DNA from: Acidobacteriota bacterium
GTDB lineage: Bacteria > Acidobacteriota > Terriglobia > Acidiferrales > UBA7541
Direction: 5' to 3'
Assembly (NCBI GenBank): GCA_003223215.1
Contig: QHYH01000084.1
Location: forward strand, 1-64,000
DNA: 64,000 nt
Shown: one piece after another, positions 54,507-63,435 of the stretch
Position numbering within the stretch: the first letter of the stretch is position 1
Layout: each line of letters begins with the position of its first letter
Program-made: the position numbers and the translations under genes
The notes under the pieces: generated by a model
What the model was told of the DNA's origin: nothing
Databases searched by the model: none
What the model saw: only the letters and a program-made list of their open reading frames with translations

Positions 54507-54790
54507 GTAGTGAATACTGACGAGTAGTCCGCGCCCGTTCCGCCTCCCGATGGAACGCCGGTTTGCGGACCTTTGCTTTCTCTTTGCCTTTTCGCCTCTT
54601 TCTCCCGGTGCGCTCTCGATCTGCGCGAGGTGCATGCCAAGGGCGTGCCGCGACGGGCCCGAGAGCAATTCAAGAGATGCCGCACGCAGACTTGCCCAAT
54701 CGCGGGCCGCTTTAGGTTTTGGGCGCGGTGGCAAAATCGGGATAATAGGGGCGATGCCTTCAACGCCTCAAAGACAAATTCAGGAAAAAC

Positions 54791-55750
54791 ATGCCGCTGG
54801 CCGTTGAGGATTGGGCCGCACAAGTGCGCGCGGGTGAGGTGCGCGCGATTTCGCGGGCCATCACCGCGATCGAGAATCACGCGCCCGAAGCAGAGGACTT
54901 GTTGCGGCGGCTGTTTCCTCACACCGGAAAAGCCTATTTGACGGGCGTAACCGGCGCGCCGGGAACGGGAAAGAGCACGCTGGTGGACCGGCTGGCGGCG
55001 TTTCACCGAAAGAACCGGGCCGAAGTCGGTGTGATCGCGGTCGATCCGACCAGTCCTTACTCCGGCGGAGCGATTCTGGGCGACCGCATTCGCATGCAGG
55101 GACACGCGAGCGATGCGGGCACGTTTATCCGCTCGATGGCCACGCGGGGATTTCTGGGTGGGCTGGCGGGCGCGACCGCCGAGGTGGCGCTGCTGCTCGA
55201 CGCCGCGGGGAAAAGGCACATTCTCATCGAGACGGTGGGGGTGGGGCAGGATGAAATTGACATCGTGCGGCTGGCGGATTGCGTGCTCGTGGTGCTGGTG
55301 CCCGGGCTCGGCGACGACATTCAAAACATGAAAGCGGGCTTAATGGAGATTGGCGACATTTTTGTGCTGAACAAAGCCGACCGCGAAGGTGCGGACCGCC
55401 TGGAGCAACAGTTGCTTGCCATGCTTTCGCTGGTGCTGCCGCCTGACGGCTGGCAGCCCCCGGTGATTCGGACCGTCGCGACCGAGAACAAGGGAATTGC
55501 CGAGCTCGCCGCGGCCGTGAAGCAATTCGAAAAACATTTTGAAACGAGCGGGGAGCGCAAGCGGAAGCATTTGGAGCATTGGGAGAAGCGGCTGGTGGAG
55601 CTGCTCGAATCACGGTTGCTCGAGCGCGCTCTAGATGGTCCGGAAGGCCGAGCGCGGTTGACGGAGTTGGCAGGAGAAGTGGCGGAGCGGAAGAAGGATC
55701 CCTTCACTGCGGTAAACGAGATATTGAAGCGTAGCGGACTCCAGAGCTAA
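54791..55750 (+). CDS. meaB: MeaB/ArgK-type G3E GTPase chaperone
   Basis: MeaB protects and reactivates methylmalonyl-CoA mutase or a related B12-dependent mutase. The 319-residue product has GVTGAPGTGKSTLVDRL (P-loop), VIAVDPTSPYSGGAILGDR (G2), ETVGVGQDEID (G3) and NKADREGADR (G4). The mutase is not in this window. It starts 285 bases after the acyl-CoA dehydrogenase and ends 15 bases before the MTA phosphorylase gene. Confidence 0.92.
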   Translation: MPLAVEDWAAQVRAGEVRAISRAITAIENHAPEAEDLLRRLFPHTGKAYLTGVTGAPGTGKSTLVDRLAAFHRKNRAEVGVIAVDPTSPYSGGAILGDRIRMQGHASDAGTFIRSMATRGFLGGLAGATAEVALLLDAAGKRHILIETVGVGQDEIDIVRLADCVLVVLVPGLGDDIQNMKAGLMEIGDIFVLNKADREGADRLEQQLLAMLSLVLPPDGWQPPVIRTVATENKGIAELAAAVKQFEKHFETSGERKRKHLEHWEKRLVELLESRLLERALDGPEGRARLTELAGEVAERKKDPFTAVNEILKRSGLQS

Positions 55751-55764
55751 GGAGCGGAGGGAAT

Positions 55765-56670
55765 ATGGCGGCGAAGAGGGCAGGCGCGGGAAAGAGCAAG
55801 GCGAACTCGGCGCAGGCGAGCATCGGCATCATCGGCGGCAGCGGGCTTTATACCATGGGCGGCTTGACGGGAGCGCGGGAGCTTCCCGTGAAGACGCCGT
55901 TCGGCGAGCCTTCCGATGCCGTCGTCTTGGGAACGTTCGAAGGGAAGCGCGTGGCGTTTCTGGCGCGGCACGGCCGCGGGCATCGCATTTTGCCAAGCGA
56001 AATTAATTATCGGGCAAACATTTATGCGATGAAGCTGCTGGGAGTTGAGCGGATTATTTCTGTGAGCGCAGTGGGCTCATTGAAAGAGGACTTGCGACCG
56101 GGAGAATTTCTCGTGCCCGACCAGTTTTTCGACCGGACAAAAAATCGTGCAGCGACGTTCTTTGGAGACGGCCTGGTCGCCCATGTGGCCTTTGCGCATC
56201 CCACGTGCGGGCAATTATCGGGTGTTTTGGCAGACGCGTGCGCGGAGGAAGCGGTCGCGGTGCATCGGAAGGGAACGTACATTTGCATCGAGGGGCCCCA
56301 GTTTTCCACGCTGGCCGAGGCGGAGGTCAATCGGCAATTGCGGTTCGACGTCATTGGCATGACGAATCTGACCGAAGCCAAGCTGGCGCGTGAAGCCGAG
56401 ATTTGCTACGCGACGATTGCCATGATTACGGATTACGATTGCTGGCATCCCGACCACGAATCGGTGACGGCGGCGCAGATCATCGCGACGCTCAACCAGA
56501 ACGCCGAGAACGCGCAAAAAGTCCTGCGAACCGCGGTGCGCGAGCTGCCGGCGGCGCGTTCCTGCCAATGCGGAGCAGCGCTCGAACACGCACTGGTTAC
56601 GGACTTCGCGCTCGTGCCGACGGCCTCCAAGAGGCGGCTGGCGGCCATTCTCAAAAAACATACTTCCTAG
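55765..56670 (+). CDS. mtnP: 5'-methylthioadenosine phosphorylase-type nucleoside phosphorylase
   Basis: The enzyme splits methylthioadenosine (or a purine nucleoside) with phosphate to salvage adenine and methionine sulfur. The 301-residue product has IGIIGGSGLYTM, the ARHGRGHRI, SEINYRANI and EGPQFSTLAEA segments of the PNP/MTAP family, and IGMTNLTEAKLAREAEI with the purine-site Asp of TDYDCW. The length fits MTAP. It follows meaB by 14 bases and precedes a PfkB kinase by 9 bases, so these are one transcript. Confidence 0.9.
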   Translation: MAAKRAGAGKSKANSAQASIGIIGGSGLYTMGGLTGARELPVKTPFGEPSDAVVLGTFEGKRVAFLARHGRGHRILPSEINYRANIYAMKLLGVERIISVSAVGSLKEDLRPGEFLVPDQFFDRTKNRAATFFGDGLVAHVAFAHPTCGQLSGVLADACAEEAVAVHRKGTYICIEGPQFSTLAEAEVNRQLRFDVIGMTNLTEAKLAREAEICYATIAMITDYDCWHPDHESVTAAQIIATLNQNAENAQKVLRTAVRELPAARSCQCGAALEHALVTDFALVPTASKRRLAAILKKHTS

Positions 56671-56679
56671 GAGAAAAGC

Positions 56680-57588
56680 GTGTCGCTACTCGTCGTAGGA
56701 TCGGTTGCGTTTGATGCGCTGGAAAGTCCTTACGGCAAGGTCGACCGCGCCGTGGGCGGAGCGGCCACGTATTTTGCCGTGGCCGCCAGCTTTTTTACGC
56801 ACGTGAACCTGGTCGGGATCGTCGGTGACGATTTCACCGAAGTGGACGCGCAGATTTTTCGCGGTCGCACGATCAACCTGGACGGACTCGAACGTGCTCC
56901 CGGAAAAACGTTTTTCTGGGCTGGGCGGTATTCGCAAAATCTGAACGAACGCGTGACACTGACAACGGAATTAAACGTGTTTGCGCAGTTCAAGCCCCGA
57001 TTGCCGGAAAAATACCGAAACTCGGAGTACGTTTTCCTCGCGAATATCGCGCCCGACTTGCAGCGCGAGGTGCTGCATCAGGTCAAGAAAAAGCCGAAGC
57101 TCGCCGCGATGGACACGATGAATTACTGGATCGAGCGGACCAACGCGGAGCTGCGGGAAACGTTGAAACACGTCGACATTTTGATGATTAACGATTCGGA
57201 GACGCGCGAGCTTGCCAACGAACACAACCTGCTGCGCGCGGCTAAGCACATTTTCAAGATGGGGCCGAGCATTCTGGTGGTCAAACGAGGAGAATATGGC
57301 GCGATGATGGTGGACAAGCGCGGCGTGTTTTGTCTGCCGGCTTTTCCGCTCGAAGAACCGCACGATCCTACCGGAGCGGGCGACAGCTTTGCCGGAGGCT
57401 TCATGGGATATCTCGCGGGAAGCAAAGACCGGAGTGACGCGTCGTTGCGGCGCGCCATGGTCTACGGATCCGTGCTGGGGAGCTTCGCGGTTGAGAAATT
57501 CGGACTGGACCGGCTGCGCCACTTGAAGCAAAGCGAGATACACTCGAGGGCACGCCATTTCGCAAAATTGACGCAATTCAAATTGTAG
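56680..57588 (+). CDS. PfkB-family carbohydrate kinase
   Basis: Family members phosphorylate sugars or nucleosides. The 302-residue product, from a GTG at 56680, has GSVAFDALESPYGKVDRAVGG, VGIVGDDFTE and the C-terminal anion-hole/catalytic motif DPTGAGDSFAGGF with the base Asp. Its place directly after an MTAP-type phosphorylase suggests that its sugar substrate could be a product of nucleoside cleavage, which is an inference. Confidence 0.88.
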   Translation: MSLLVVGSVAFDALESPYGKVDRAVGGAATYFAVAASFFTHVNLVGIVGDDFTEVDAQIFRGRTINLDGLERAPGKTFFWAGRYSQNLNERVTLTTELNVFAQFKPRLPEKYRNSEYVFLANIAPDLQREVLHQVKKKPKLAAMDTMNYWIERTNAELRETLKHVDILMINDSETRELANEHNLLRAAKHIFKMGPSILVVKRGEYGAMMVDKRGVFCLPAFPLEEPHDPTGAGDSFAGGFMGYLAGSKDRSDASLRRAMVYGSVLGSFAVEKFGLDRLRHLKQSEIHSRARHFAKLTQFKL

Positions 57589-57627
57589 GCGGATAAAATC
57601 ACACAGGGGCGTACCGGGGCCGGAGCC

Positions 57628-58290
57628 ATGCTCTCTCTCGGTGAAATCTTTTTACGGTTGACGGTTGCGTCGGTGCTGGGAGCGATCATCGGCATCGAGC
57701 GCGACCTGAGGCGCCGTCCGGCAGGCATGCGCACGAGTCTGTTTGTGTGCCTGGCAACGGCGCTGTTCACGATTCTCTCCGGCGAGATCGCTCGCTTGTT
57801 CGGCGACACCGCGAGCACACGCATCGCGTCGAATATCGTTCAAGGCATCGGTTTCCTAGGCGCGGGGGCGATTTTACGCGAGGCCGGCGGCCGGGTTGGC
57901 ATGACCACCGCGGCAACGATTTTTATGGAAGCGGCCATCGGCATGGCCTCGGGCGGCGGACTATTCGCGGTGGCAACGTATACGACGGCACTGGTGCTCT
58001 TTGGACTGGTCTGCCTGGGATGGGTGGCGCAGCGATTTGATTTGAAGTCGCGGCCAATGGTTTTTCGATTCACCACAAGCCATGCGGAGAGTGTGGCGAC
58101 GGAAGTGCAACAATTGATGGCGCAAATGAAAGTTCCGATGCAACATTTTCTGGTGTCCATGGCGGGAGGAAATTCGATCGTGGAATTCGAGTCCGTGGTC
58201 AGCCACACCCAGCAGGAAAGAATTGTCGCGCAGCTCAGCCGCCAGGGAGTAATTACCGAAGTGACGGCAGTCGAGGGCAGCCACGAATGA
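57628..58290 (+). CDS. MgtC/SapB family inner-membrane protein
   Basis: MgtC-like proteins are small inner-membrane proteins linked to magnesium limitation and acid stress. The 220-residue product has about four membrane helices, with the family signature GAIIGIERDLRRRPAGMRTS near residues 17-36 and GIGFLGAGAILRE, then a C-terminal ACT-like cytoplasmic part. The stop overlaps the next start by ATGA (58287-58290). Confidence 0.87.
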   Translation: MLSLGEIFLRLTVASVLGAIIGIERDLRRRPAGMRTSLFVCLATALFTILSGEIARLFGDTASTRIASNIVQGIGFLGAGAILREAGGRVGMTTAATIFMEAAIGMASGGGLFAVATYTTALVLFGLVCLGWVAQRFDLKSRPMVFRFTTSHAESVATEVQQLMAQMKVPMQHFLVSMAGGNSIVEFESVVSHTQQERIVAQLSRQGVITEVTAVEGSHE

Positions 58291-59234
58291 GTGTGGGCAA
58301 GGGGACTCCGCGAAAACCCAAGGCGCTGAAAGCGGGCTCCCGGCTGGCGGTTTTTGCTCCGGCGTCCCCCGCGGATGCCGTGGAGATGGTCGCCGGTCTC
58401 GCGGAATTGAAGCGGCAAGGCTTCCAGGTCGTGGCCAATCAAGACAGCAAGCCTGAAGGCTACTTTGCCGGACCGGCGCTGGAGCGCCTGAACGGGTTGC
58501 TTTCCGGCATTCAATCGGAGCAAATCGACGGACTGGTGGCCGTGCGCGGTGGTTACGGGTCGAATTATCTGCTGGATTTCGAGCTCGATAAGAATTTGAA
58601 GAAAGCCAAGAGCGTAATCGGATTTAGCGACCTGACCACCTTGCAGATTTATCTCTGGCAGAAATGTGGCTGGGTCAGTTTTTACGGCCCGATGGTGGCC
58701 GCCGGGATCAGCGGGGGGCCCGACGCGGCGAAAGGCTATGATGAGAATTCGTTTTTGCAGGCGATTGGAAAGGCAGAAGCGGGCTGGAAGTTGCGGCTGA
58801 AGGGAGAGCCCGTGCTCGCAGGCCAGGCGGTGGGAAGAGTTCTGGGTGGAGCCATGACTCTGGTCGAGGCGACCATCGGCACTCCGTGGGAGTTGGACAC
58901 CACGGACTCGATTCTCATTCTGGAAGATCGCGCGATGAAGCCGTATCAGGTGGATCGCGTGCTTATGCATTTCAAACAGGCGGGCAAATTTGAAACGGTG
59001 AAGGGAATCGTACTAGGGGAATTTCCCGACAGCCCGGCGGTAGCGGCTGGAGCGCCAAGCGTGCGAGAGGTTTGTGCGCGCATCTTGCGCCCGCTGGGGA
59101 TTCCCATCGTGTTTGGCGCGCCCGTGGGCCACACCATGCGGCCCATGCTGACGATTCCTCTGGGAATCCCGGCGCGGCTGGACGCAGAGGGCGAGGGGAC
59201 ATTGGAATTTCTGGAACCGGCGGTGGCGGCTTGA
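58287..59234 (+). CDS. ldcA: Peptidase S66 family LD-carboxypeptidase (LdcA-like)
   Basis: LdcA trims the terminal D-Ala from muropeptide tetrapeptides during peptidoglycan recycling. The 315-residue product has FAPASPADAVEMVAG, the nucleophile region VRGGYGSNYLL, IGFSDLTTLQIYLW and the C-terminal PVGHTMRPMLTIPLG with the catalytic His. It overlaps mgtC upstream and mpl downstream by four bases each. Its product, a tripeptide, is the substrate of the next enzyme. Confidence 0.9.
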   Translation: MSVGKGTPRKPKALKAGSRLAVFAPASPADAVEMVAGLAELKRQGFQVVANQDSKPEGYFAGPALERLNGLLSGIQSEQIDGLVAVRGGYGSNYLLDFELDKNLKKAKSVIGFSDLTTLQIYLWQKCGWVSFYGPMVAAGISGGPDAAKGYDENSFLQAIGKAEAGWKLRLKGEPVLAGQAVGRVLGGAMTLVEATIGTPWELDTTDSILILEDRAMKPYQVDRVLMHFKQAGKFETVKGIVLGEFPDSPAVAAGAPSVREVCARILRPLGIPIVFGAPVGHTMRPMLTIPLGIPARLDAEGEGTLEFLEPAVAA

Positions 59235-60679
59235 AGGAAACGACACACGTCCATGTGATTGGAATCGGCGGCTCGGCAATGGCGCCGCTGGCGGGTATGT
59301 TGCGCGAGCACGGCTTTCGCGTGACCGGTTCGGATTCCGGAGTTTATCCGCCGGCGTCGACACTGCTAGAGAATCTGGGCATTTCGTTTTATCACTCTTT
59401 CGACGCGGCGCATTTGCAGCCGGCTCCTGACCTGGCGGTGATCGGCAACGTTATCGCACGAGGAAATCCGGAGTTGGAAGAAGTGTTGGACCGGCGGATT
59501 CCTTATCGCTCGCTTCCGGAGATGCTGGAAGAAGTGTTCTTGCCCGGAAAGCACTCTATCGTGGTGAGCGGCACACACGGGAAGACGACCACGACCGCGA
59601 TGCTTGCGTGGATCTTTCAAACGGCAGGGAAGGGGCCGAACTTCTTGGTGGGCGGCGTTGCGGAGAATTTTGGAAAGAGCTACGGCCTCGGCGGAGGCGA
59701 GGAGTTCATTCTCGAAGGAGACGAGTACGAAACGGCCTTTTGGGACCGCGGCCCAAAATTTTTTCATTATCATCCCGACGATTTGATCGTTACGTCCTTG
59801 GAATACGATCACGCCGATATCTATCCTGACTTTGAGACCTATCAACTCGCATTCCGCCGGCTGGTGAACCTTGTGCCCCGGCGTGGAAAAGTGGTGCTTT
59901 GGGGAGACACGGAGGAATCCGGCCCGGCGCTCGGTCGCGCAGCAGAAAAAGCGTTCTGCCCGGTCGAGAAGTACGGTTTTGGTACCGGCAACGACTGGGT
60001 CGCCACGGATTTTGCCGTGGAGGGCGAACGGATGGGTTTTCGCATCGACCATCGCGGAAAGTTGTTCGGTGAGTTTTCACTGACGGCGACGGGGAAGCAC
60101 AACGCTTTGAACGCGATGGCGGCGATGGCCGTTGCGCATGGGCGGGGGATCAGCAGCCAGCAAATCGCCGAAGCGCTAGGAACGTTTCGCAGCGTGAAGC
60201 GGCGCATGGACGTAAAGGGCGAGATGCGAGGCGTATTGCTCGTCGATGATTTTGCCCATCACCCCACCGCGGTGAAAGCCACGATCGAAGCGGCGCGAAC
60301 CCGCTGGCCGGGGCGGCGTTTGTGGGCCATTCTTGAGCCTCGCTCGAATTCCATGCGGCGCAAAGTGTTCCAGGAGGCTTTGCCGAAGGCCTTGGCCCTG
60401 GGCGATCGCGTCATTCTCGGGGGAGTGTACCGGGCTCAACAGTTAGGCGACGACTATCGCATGGATCCGGAGGCCGTCGCAGCCGATGTTCGCAAACTTG
60501 GAAAGGAGGCGCAGGTGTTCTCGAGCTCCGATGCGATTGCCGAGTATCTGGCTCGGTCAGCGAAGCCCGGAGACCTGCTGCTCATCATGTCGAATGGGAG
60601 CTTCGACGGATTGTGCGAAAAGCTGCTGCAAGAGCTCGGCTCTCCGGGACAGATTCCAGGCGAGGCCAAAGCCCGGTGA
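59231..60679 (+). CDS. mpl: UDP-N-acetylmuramate:L-Ala-gamma-D-Glu-meso-Dap ligase
   Basis: Mpl reuses tripeptide freed from the wall by attaching it to UDP-MurNAc. The 482-residue product has the Rossmann start HVIGIGGSAMAPLAGML, the ATP loop VSGTHGKTTTTAML, the Mur-ligase middle domain (EGDEYETAFWDRGPKF) and a C-terminal domain with DDFAHHPTAVKATI. The start is a TTG at 59231 overlapping the ldcA stop (TTGA); the open frame extends upstream to 59072 in non-conserved sequence. LdcA just upstream makes its substrate, so the two form a pathway pair. Confidence 0.93.
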   Translation: MKETTHVHVIGIGGSAMAPLAGMLREHGFRVTGSDSGVYPPASTLLENLGISFYHSFDAAHLQPAPDLAVIGNVIARGNPELEEVLDRRIPYRSLPEMLEEVFLPGKHSIVVSGTHGKTTTTAMLAWIFQTAGKGPNFLVGGVAENFGKSYGLGGGEEFILEGDEYETAFWDRGPKFFHYHPDDLIVTSLEYDHADIYPDFETYQLAFRRLVNLVPRRGKVVLWGDTEESGPALGRAAEKAFCPVEKYGFGTGNDWVATDFAVEGERMGFRIDHRGKLFGEFSLTATGKHNALNAMAAMAVAHGRGISSQQIAEALGTFRSVKRRMDVKGEMRGVLLVDDFAHHPTAVKATIEAARTRWPGRRLWAILEPRSNSMRRKVFQEALPKALALGDRVILGGVYRAQQLGDDYRMDPEAVAADVRKLGKEAQVFSSSDAIAEYLARSAKPGDLLLIMSNGSFDGLCEKLLQELGSPGQIPGEAKAR

Positions 60680-62475
60680 GCTTTATTTCCGCCCGGAAAC
60701 GTTTTCCCGTGCCATGGCTATTTCATCCCCTGGTTTTGCTGGTGTTCGCGACCAGCAGTGAAGCCACCATTCAATACAACGTCTCGCTCGAACATCCCGA
60801 GCAGCATCTGTTTCACGTGACCATGACGATTCCCGACGTCAAAGGCGTGGTCACGGTGCAGATGGCGGCCTGGAATGCGCTTTATCAGATTCGCGATTTC
60901 AGCGCCCACGTTCAACAACTCGAAGCCTTCGCGGGAGCGGAAAAGGCAGCGATCGAAAAGTTGGATAAGCAAACGTGGCGAATCCAAGGAAGCGGTACCA
61001 TCACGGTTCGCTACGCGACCTATTGGGATGAGATCGGGCCGTTCGGAACACAGCTTAACGCGGAGCACGCTTTCATCAATCCCGCCATGATCCTCCTTTA
61101 CATCCCAGACCGCCGCGCCGAAAACGTGGTGCTTAGCATCCCGAATCCACCGGAGAATTGGCGGGCAGCAAGCGCCACCGGGATCGAATCCCCAGGCGGG
61201 GCTCGAACATTCTTCTTTAAGGCGGCGACCTACGATGACTTTGCGGACGGTCCCATCGAAATCGGCAATTTCCAAGAGTTTGACTTGCCCGGCGTATCGC
61301 CCCGCGTGACCGTCCTGGTTCACGGCGAAAAATGGAGGCGGAAACTCATCGAAGAGGACCTGAAGCGGATTTGCGAGTACGAAACAAAACTCATGGAAGG
61401 CGCGCCGTTCGAGCATTACACGTTCCTGCTGCACATCGGAAAAGGCGCGGGCGGCGGGGGCATGGAACACGCCTACTCGACGGCCATCGGCGTGTCGTCA
61501 GACGAGTACCTGGCCGGCGTAGCGGCCCATGAGTTTTTTCATTTGTGGAACGTCAAGCGCATCCGACCCGCCACGCTCGAACCGGTGGACTACACCAAGG
61601 AGCAGTACACGCGGGCCTTGTGGTTCGCCGAGGGCGTGACGAGCACCTATGGTTCCTACACGCTGGTGCGCAGCGGCATCTGGAGCAAGGACCGCTTTTA
61701 CGACGACCTGGGCGAACAGATCACGGAACTCGAAGAGCGTCCAGCGAACCGCTGGCAGAGCGCGGAGCAGGCGAGCCTTGATGCGTGGCTAGAAAAATAC
61801 CCCCTCTACAATCAGCCGGACGACAGCGTGTCGTATTACACCAAAGGCCAAGTGCTGGGCGATTTGCTGGACATCCTCATCCGGGACCGCACGAACAACT
61901 CAAAAAGCCTGGACGACGTGCTGCGGGCCATGAACCGCGACTTTGCCAAACAAGGAAAACTTTACCGGGACAGCCTGGACGTTCGTTTGGAGGCGGAAAA
62001 GGTTGCCGGGGGTTCCTTTGAGGATTTTTTCGAGAAATACGTGGCGGGCACCGAACCTTTTCCCTATGAGCAAATTTTGGGGCTTGCGGGCTTGGCCTTG
62101 CGAACCACCGAGCACCGCCGGGCAGCGCTCGGCTTTACTGCCGAGCGCGATGCGAGCGGTTCCCTCGTCGTAAAGAGTGTCGAATCCGATGCCTTGGCCG
62201 CGCCGGCGGGACTCCATGTGGGCGACGTTATCCTCACCTGGAACGGTGGAGAACCGCCGCGTCGTATGGGGCGTTGGGTCTATGAACAAAAACCGGGAGA
62301 TGTCCTAAGGCTCAAGGTTCGCCGCGATGAACACGAGATTTCGCTCGAATTCCCTCTCGGGGAGATGAAAGAAACCGTTTACGGGGTCTTTGAGGATCCC
62401 GGGGCAAGCGAAAAAGCGCGGAATATCCGGGAAGGCTTGTTACGGGGCGAGACCGCTTCTGCCCGTCGGCGCTAG
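60676..62475 (+). CDS. Secreted M61-family metallopeptidase with PDZ domain
   Basis: Family members (glycyl aminopeptidase-like) are zinc peptidases of the periplasm. The 599-residue product has a signal peptide (FHPLVLLVFATSSEA), an N-terminal beta domain, the catalytic HEFFHLWNVKRIRP (about 285) with the third ligand in LWFAEGVTSTYGSY, and a C-terminal PDZ domain (about 475-560). The GTG at 60676 overlaps the mpl stop (GTGA). It may process envelope proteins. Confidence 0.88.
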   Translation: MSFISARKRFPVPWLFHPLVLLVFATSSEATIQYNVSLEHPEQHLFHVTMTIPDVKGVVTVQMAAWNALYQIRDFSAHVQQLEAFAGAEKAAIEKLDKQTWRIQGSGTITVRYATYWDEIGPFGTQLNAEHAFINPAMILLYIPDRRAENVVLSIPNPPENWRAASATGIESPGGARTFFFKAATYDDFADGPIEIGNFQEFDLPGVSPRVTVLVHGEKWRRKLIEEDLKRICEYETKLMEGAPFEHYTFLLHIGKGAGGGGMEHAYSTAIGVSSDEYLAGVAAHEFFHLWNVKRIRPATLEPVDYTKEQYTRALWFAEGVTSTYGSYTLVRSGIWSKDRFYDDLGEQITELEERPANRWQSAEQASLDAWLEKYPLYNQPDDSVSYYTKGQVLGDLLDILIRDRTNNSKSLDDVLRAMNRDFAKQGKLYRDSLDVRLEAEKVAGGSFEDFFEKYVAGTEPFPYEQILGLAGLALRTTEHRRAALGFTAERDASGSLVVKSVESDALAAPAGLHVGDVILTWNGGEPPRRMGRWVYEQKPGDVLRLKVRRDEHEISLEFPLGEMKETVYGVFEDPGASEKARNIREGLLRGETASARRR

Positions 62476-62591
62476 AGTCGAAGCCGACTCCGCAGGCGCT
62501 TGACCTGTGGCGCGCGATTCGAGAAGGTCTTGCCTGGGCGTTACTCCTCGAAGGGCAGGCGAGGCTGTTCCCGTGGCTAACGGGCTTGGTC

Positions 62592-63314
62592 ATGTTCCGA
62601 ACGCTTTTCATCGCCGTCTTTTTGTCTCTGTATATCCTGCTGGTCGGGCCGCCGGTAATCCTCTACTCGCTGATCACCAAGGATCCCGATCCTGTGTATT
62701 GGGCCGGAATCAAGGGAGTGACGTTTTTCGTGCGCGTAGTTGGAGTTCGCGTGCGCGTGAAGGGCCTCGAGCGCATTCCCCAAGGCGTTTGCCTGTTTGC
62801 CGCGAATCACACCAGCGCCGCGGACGCGCCGGCAATTGTGGGAGCGATTCCACGCCGCGTGGCCGTGCTTTTGAAAGAATCGCTGTTCAAGTGGCCGATC
62901 GTGGGACAGGCCTTCCAAGCCGTGCACTTTATTCCTGTCAACCGCAGCGCCCGGAAGGCAGCCCTTGCCAGCATGGAGAAGGCCGCAGAAGCCCTGAAGG
63001 CGGGACAATCGTTTTTGATCTATCCCGAGGGAAGGCGCAGTCCGGACGGCCGCCTGCAGGAATTCAAGAAAGGCGCCGTGGTCATGGCCATCAAAGCAGG
63101 CGTGCCCATCGTACCGATGGTGTGTATCGGCGCGCACCACATCATGGAGAAACACTCGCTTGTCATTCGCGCCGGAGAGATCGTGGTCGAATTTTTGGAA
63201 CCCATCGACGCATCAAAATACTCGTTGGAAGAACGAGACGTTCTGAACCAGAAAGTTCACGACGCGATGGCCCGTGCGCTTCCGCCCGGCCAGCAGCCAA
63301 TCGAGGCGACGTGA
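62592..63314 (+). CDS. plsC: 1-acyl-sn-glycerol-3-phosphate acyltransferase (PlsC-like)
   Basis: The membrane enzyme adds the second acyl chain in phospholipid synthesis. The 240-residue product has one N-terminal membrane span (TLFIAVFLSLYILLVGPPVIL) and the acyltransferase blocks NHTSAADAPA (H-x4-D), KWPIVGQAFQ and YPEGRRSPDG. The start was set at the ATG 62592 because the TTG at 62586 only adds two residues. A gap of 116 bases without features separates it from the M61 gene. Confidence 0.9.
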   Translation: MFRTLFIAVFLSLYILLVGPPVILYSLITKDPDPVYWAGIKGVTFFVRVVGVRVRVKGLERIPQGVCLFAANHTSAADAPAIVGAIPRRVAVLLKESLFKWPIVGQAFQAVHFIPVNRSARKAALASMEKAAEALKAGQSFLIYPEGRRSPDGRLQEFKKGAVVMAIKAGVPIVPMVCIGAHHIMEKHSLVIRAGEIVVEFLEPIDASKYSLEERDVLNQKVHDAMARALPPGQQPIEAT

Positions 63315-63435
63315 TCGGTCAGGAAGGCGACCGGCGCTCTGCGCGCACAGAAAACCGGGCTGCCCGGATCGTCGACCGGATTGTTGCAGCGAAGCGGGAA
63401 TAAAGCGCCTTTCTGAACAACGAGATGGCAGGCCT

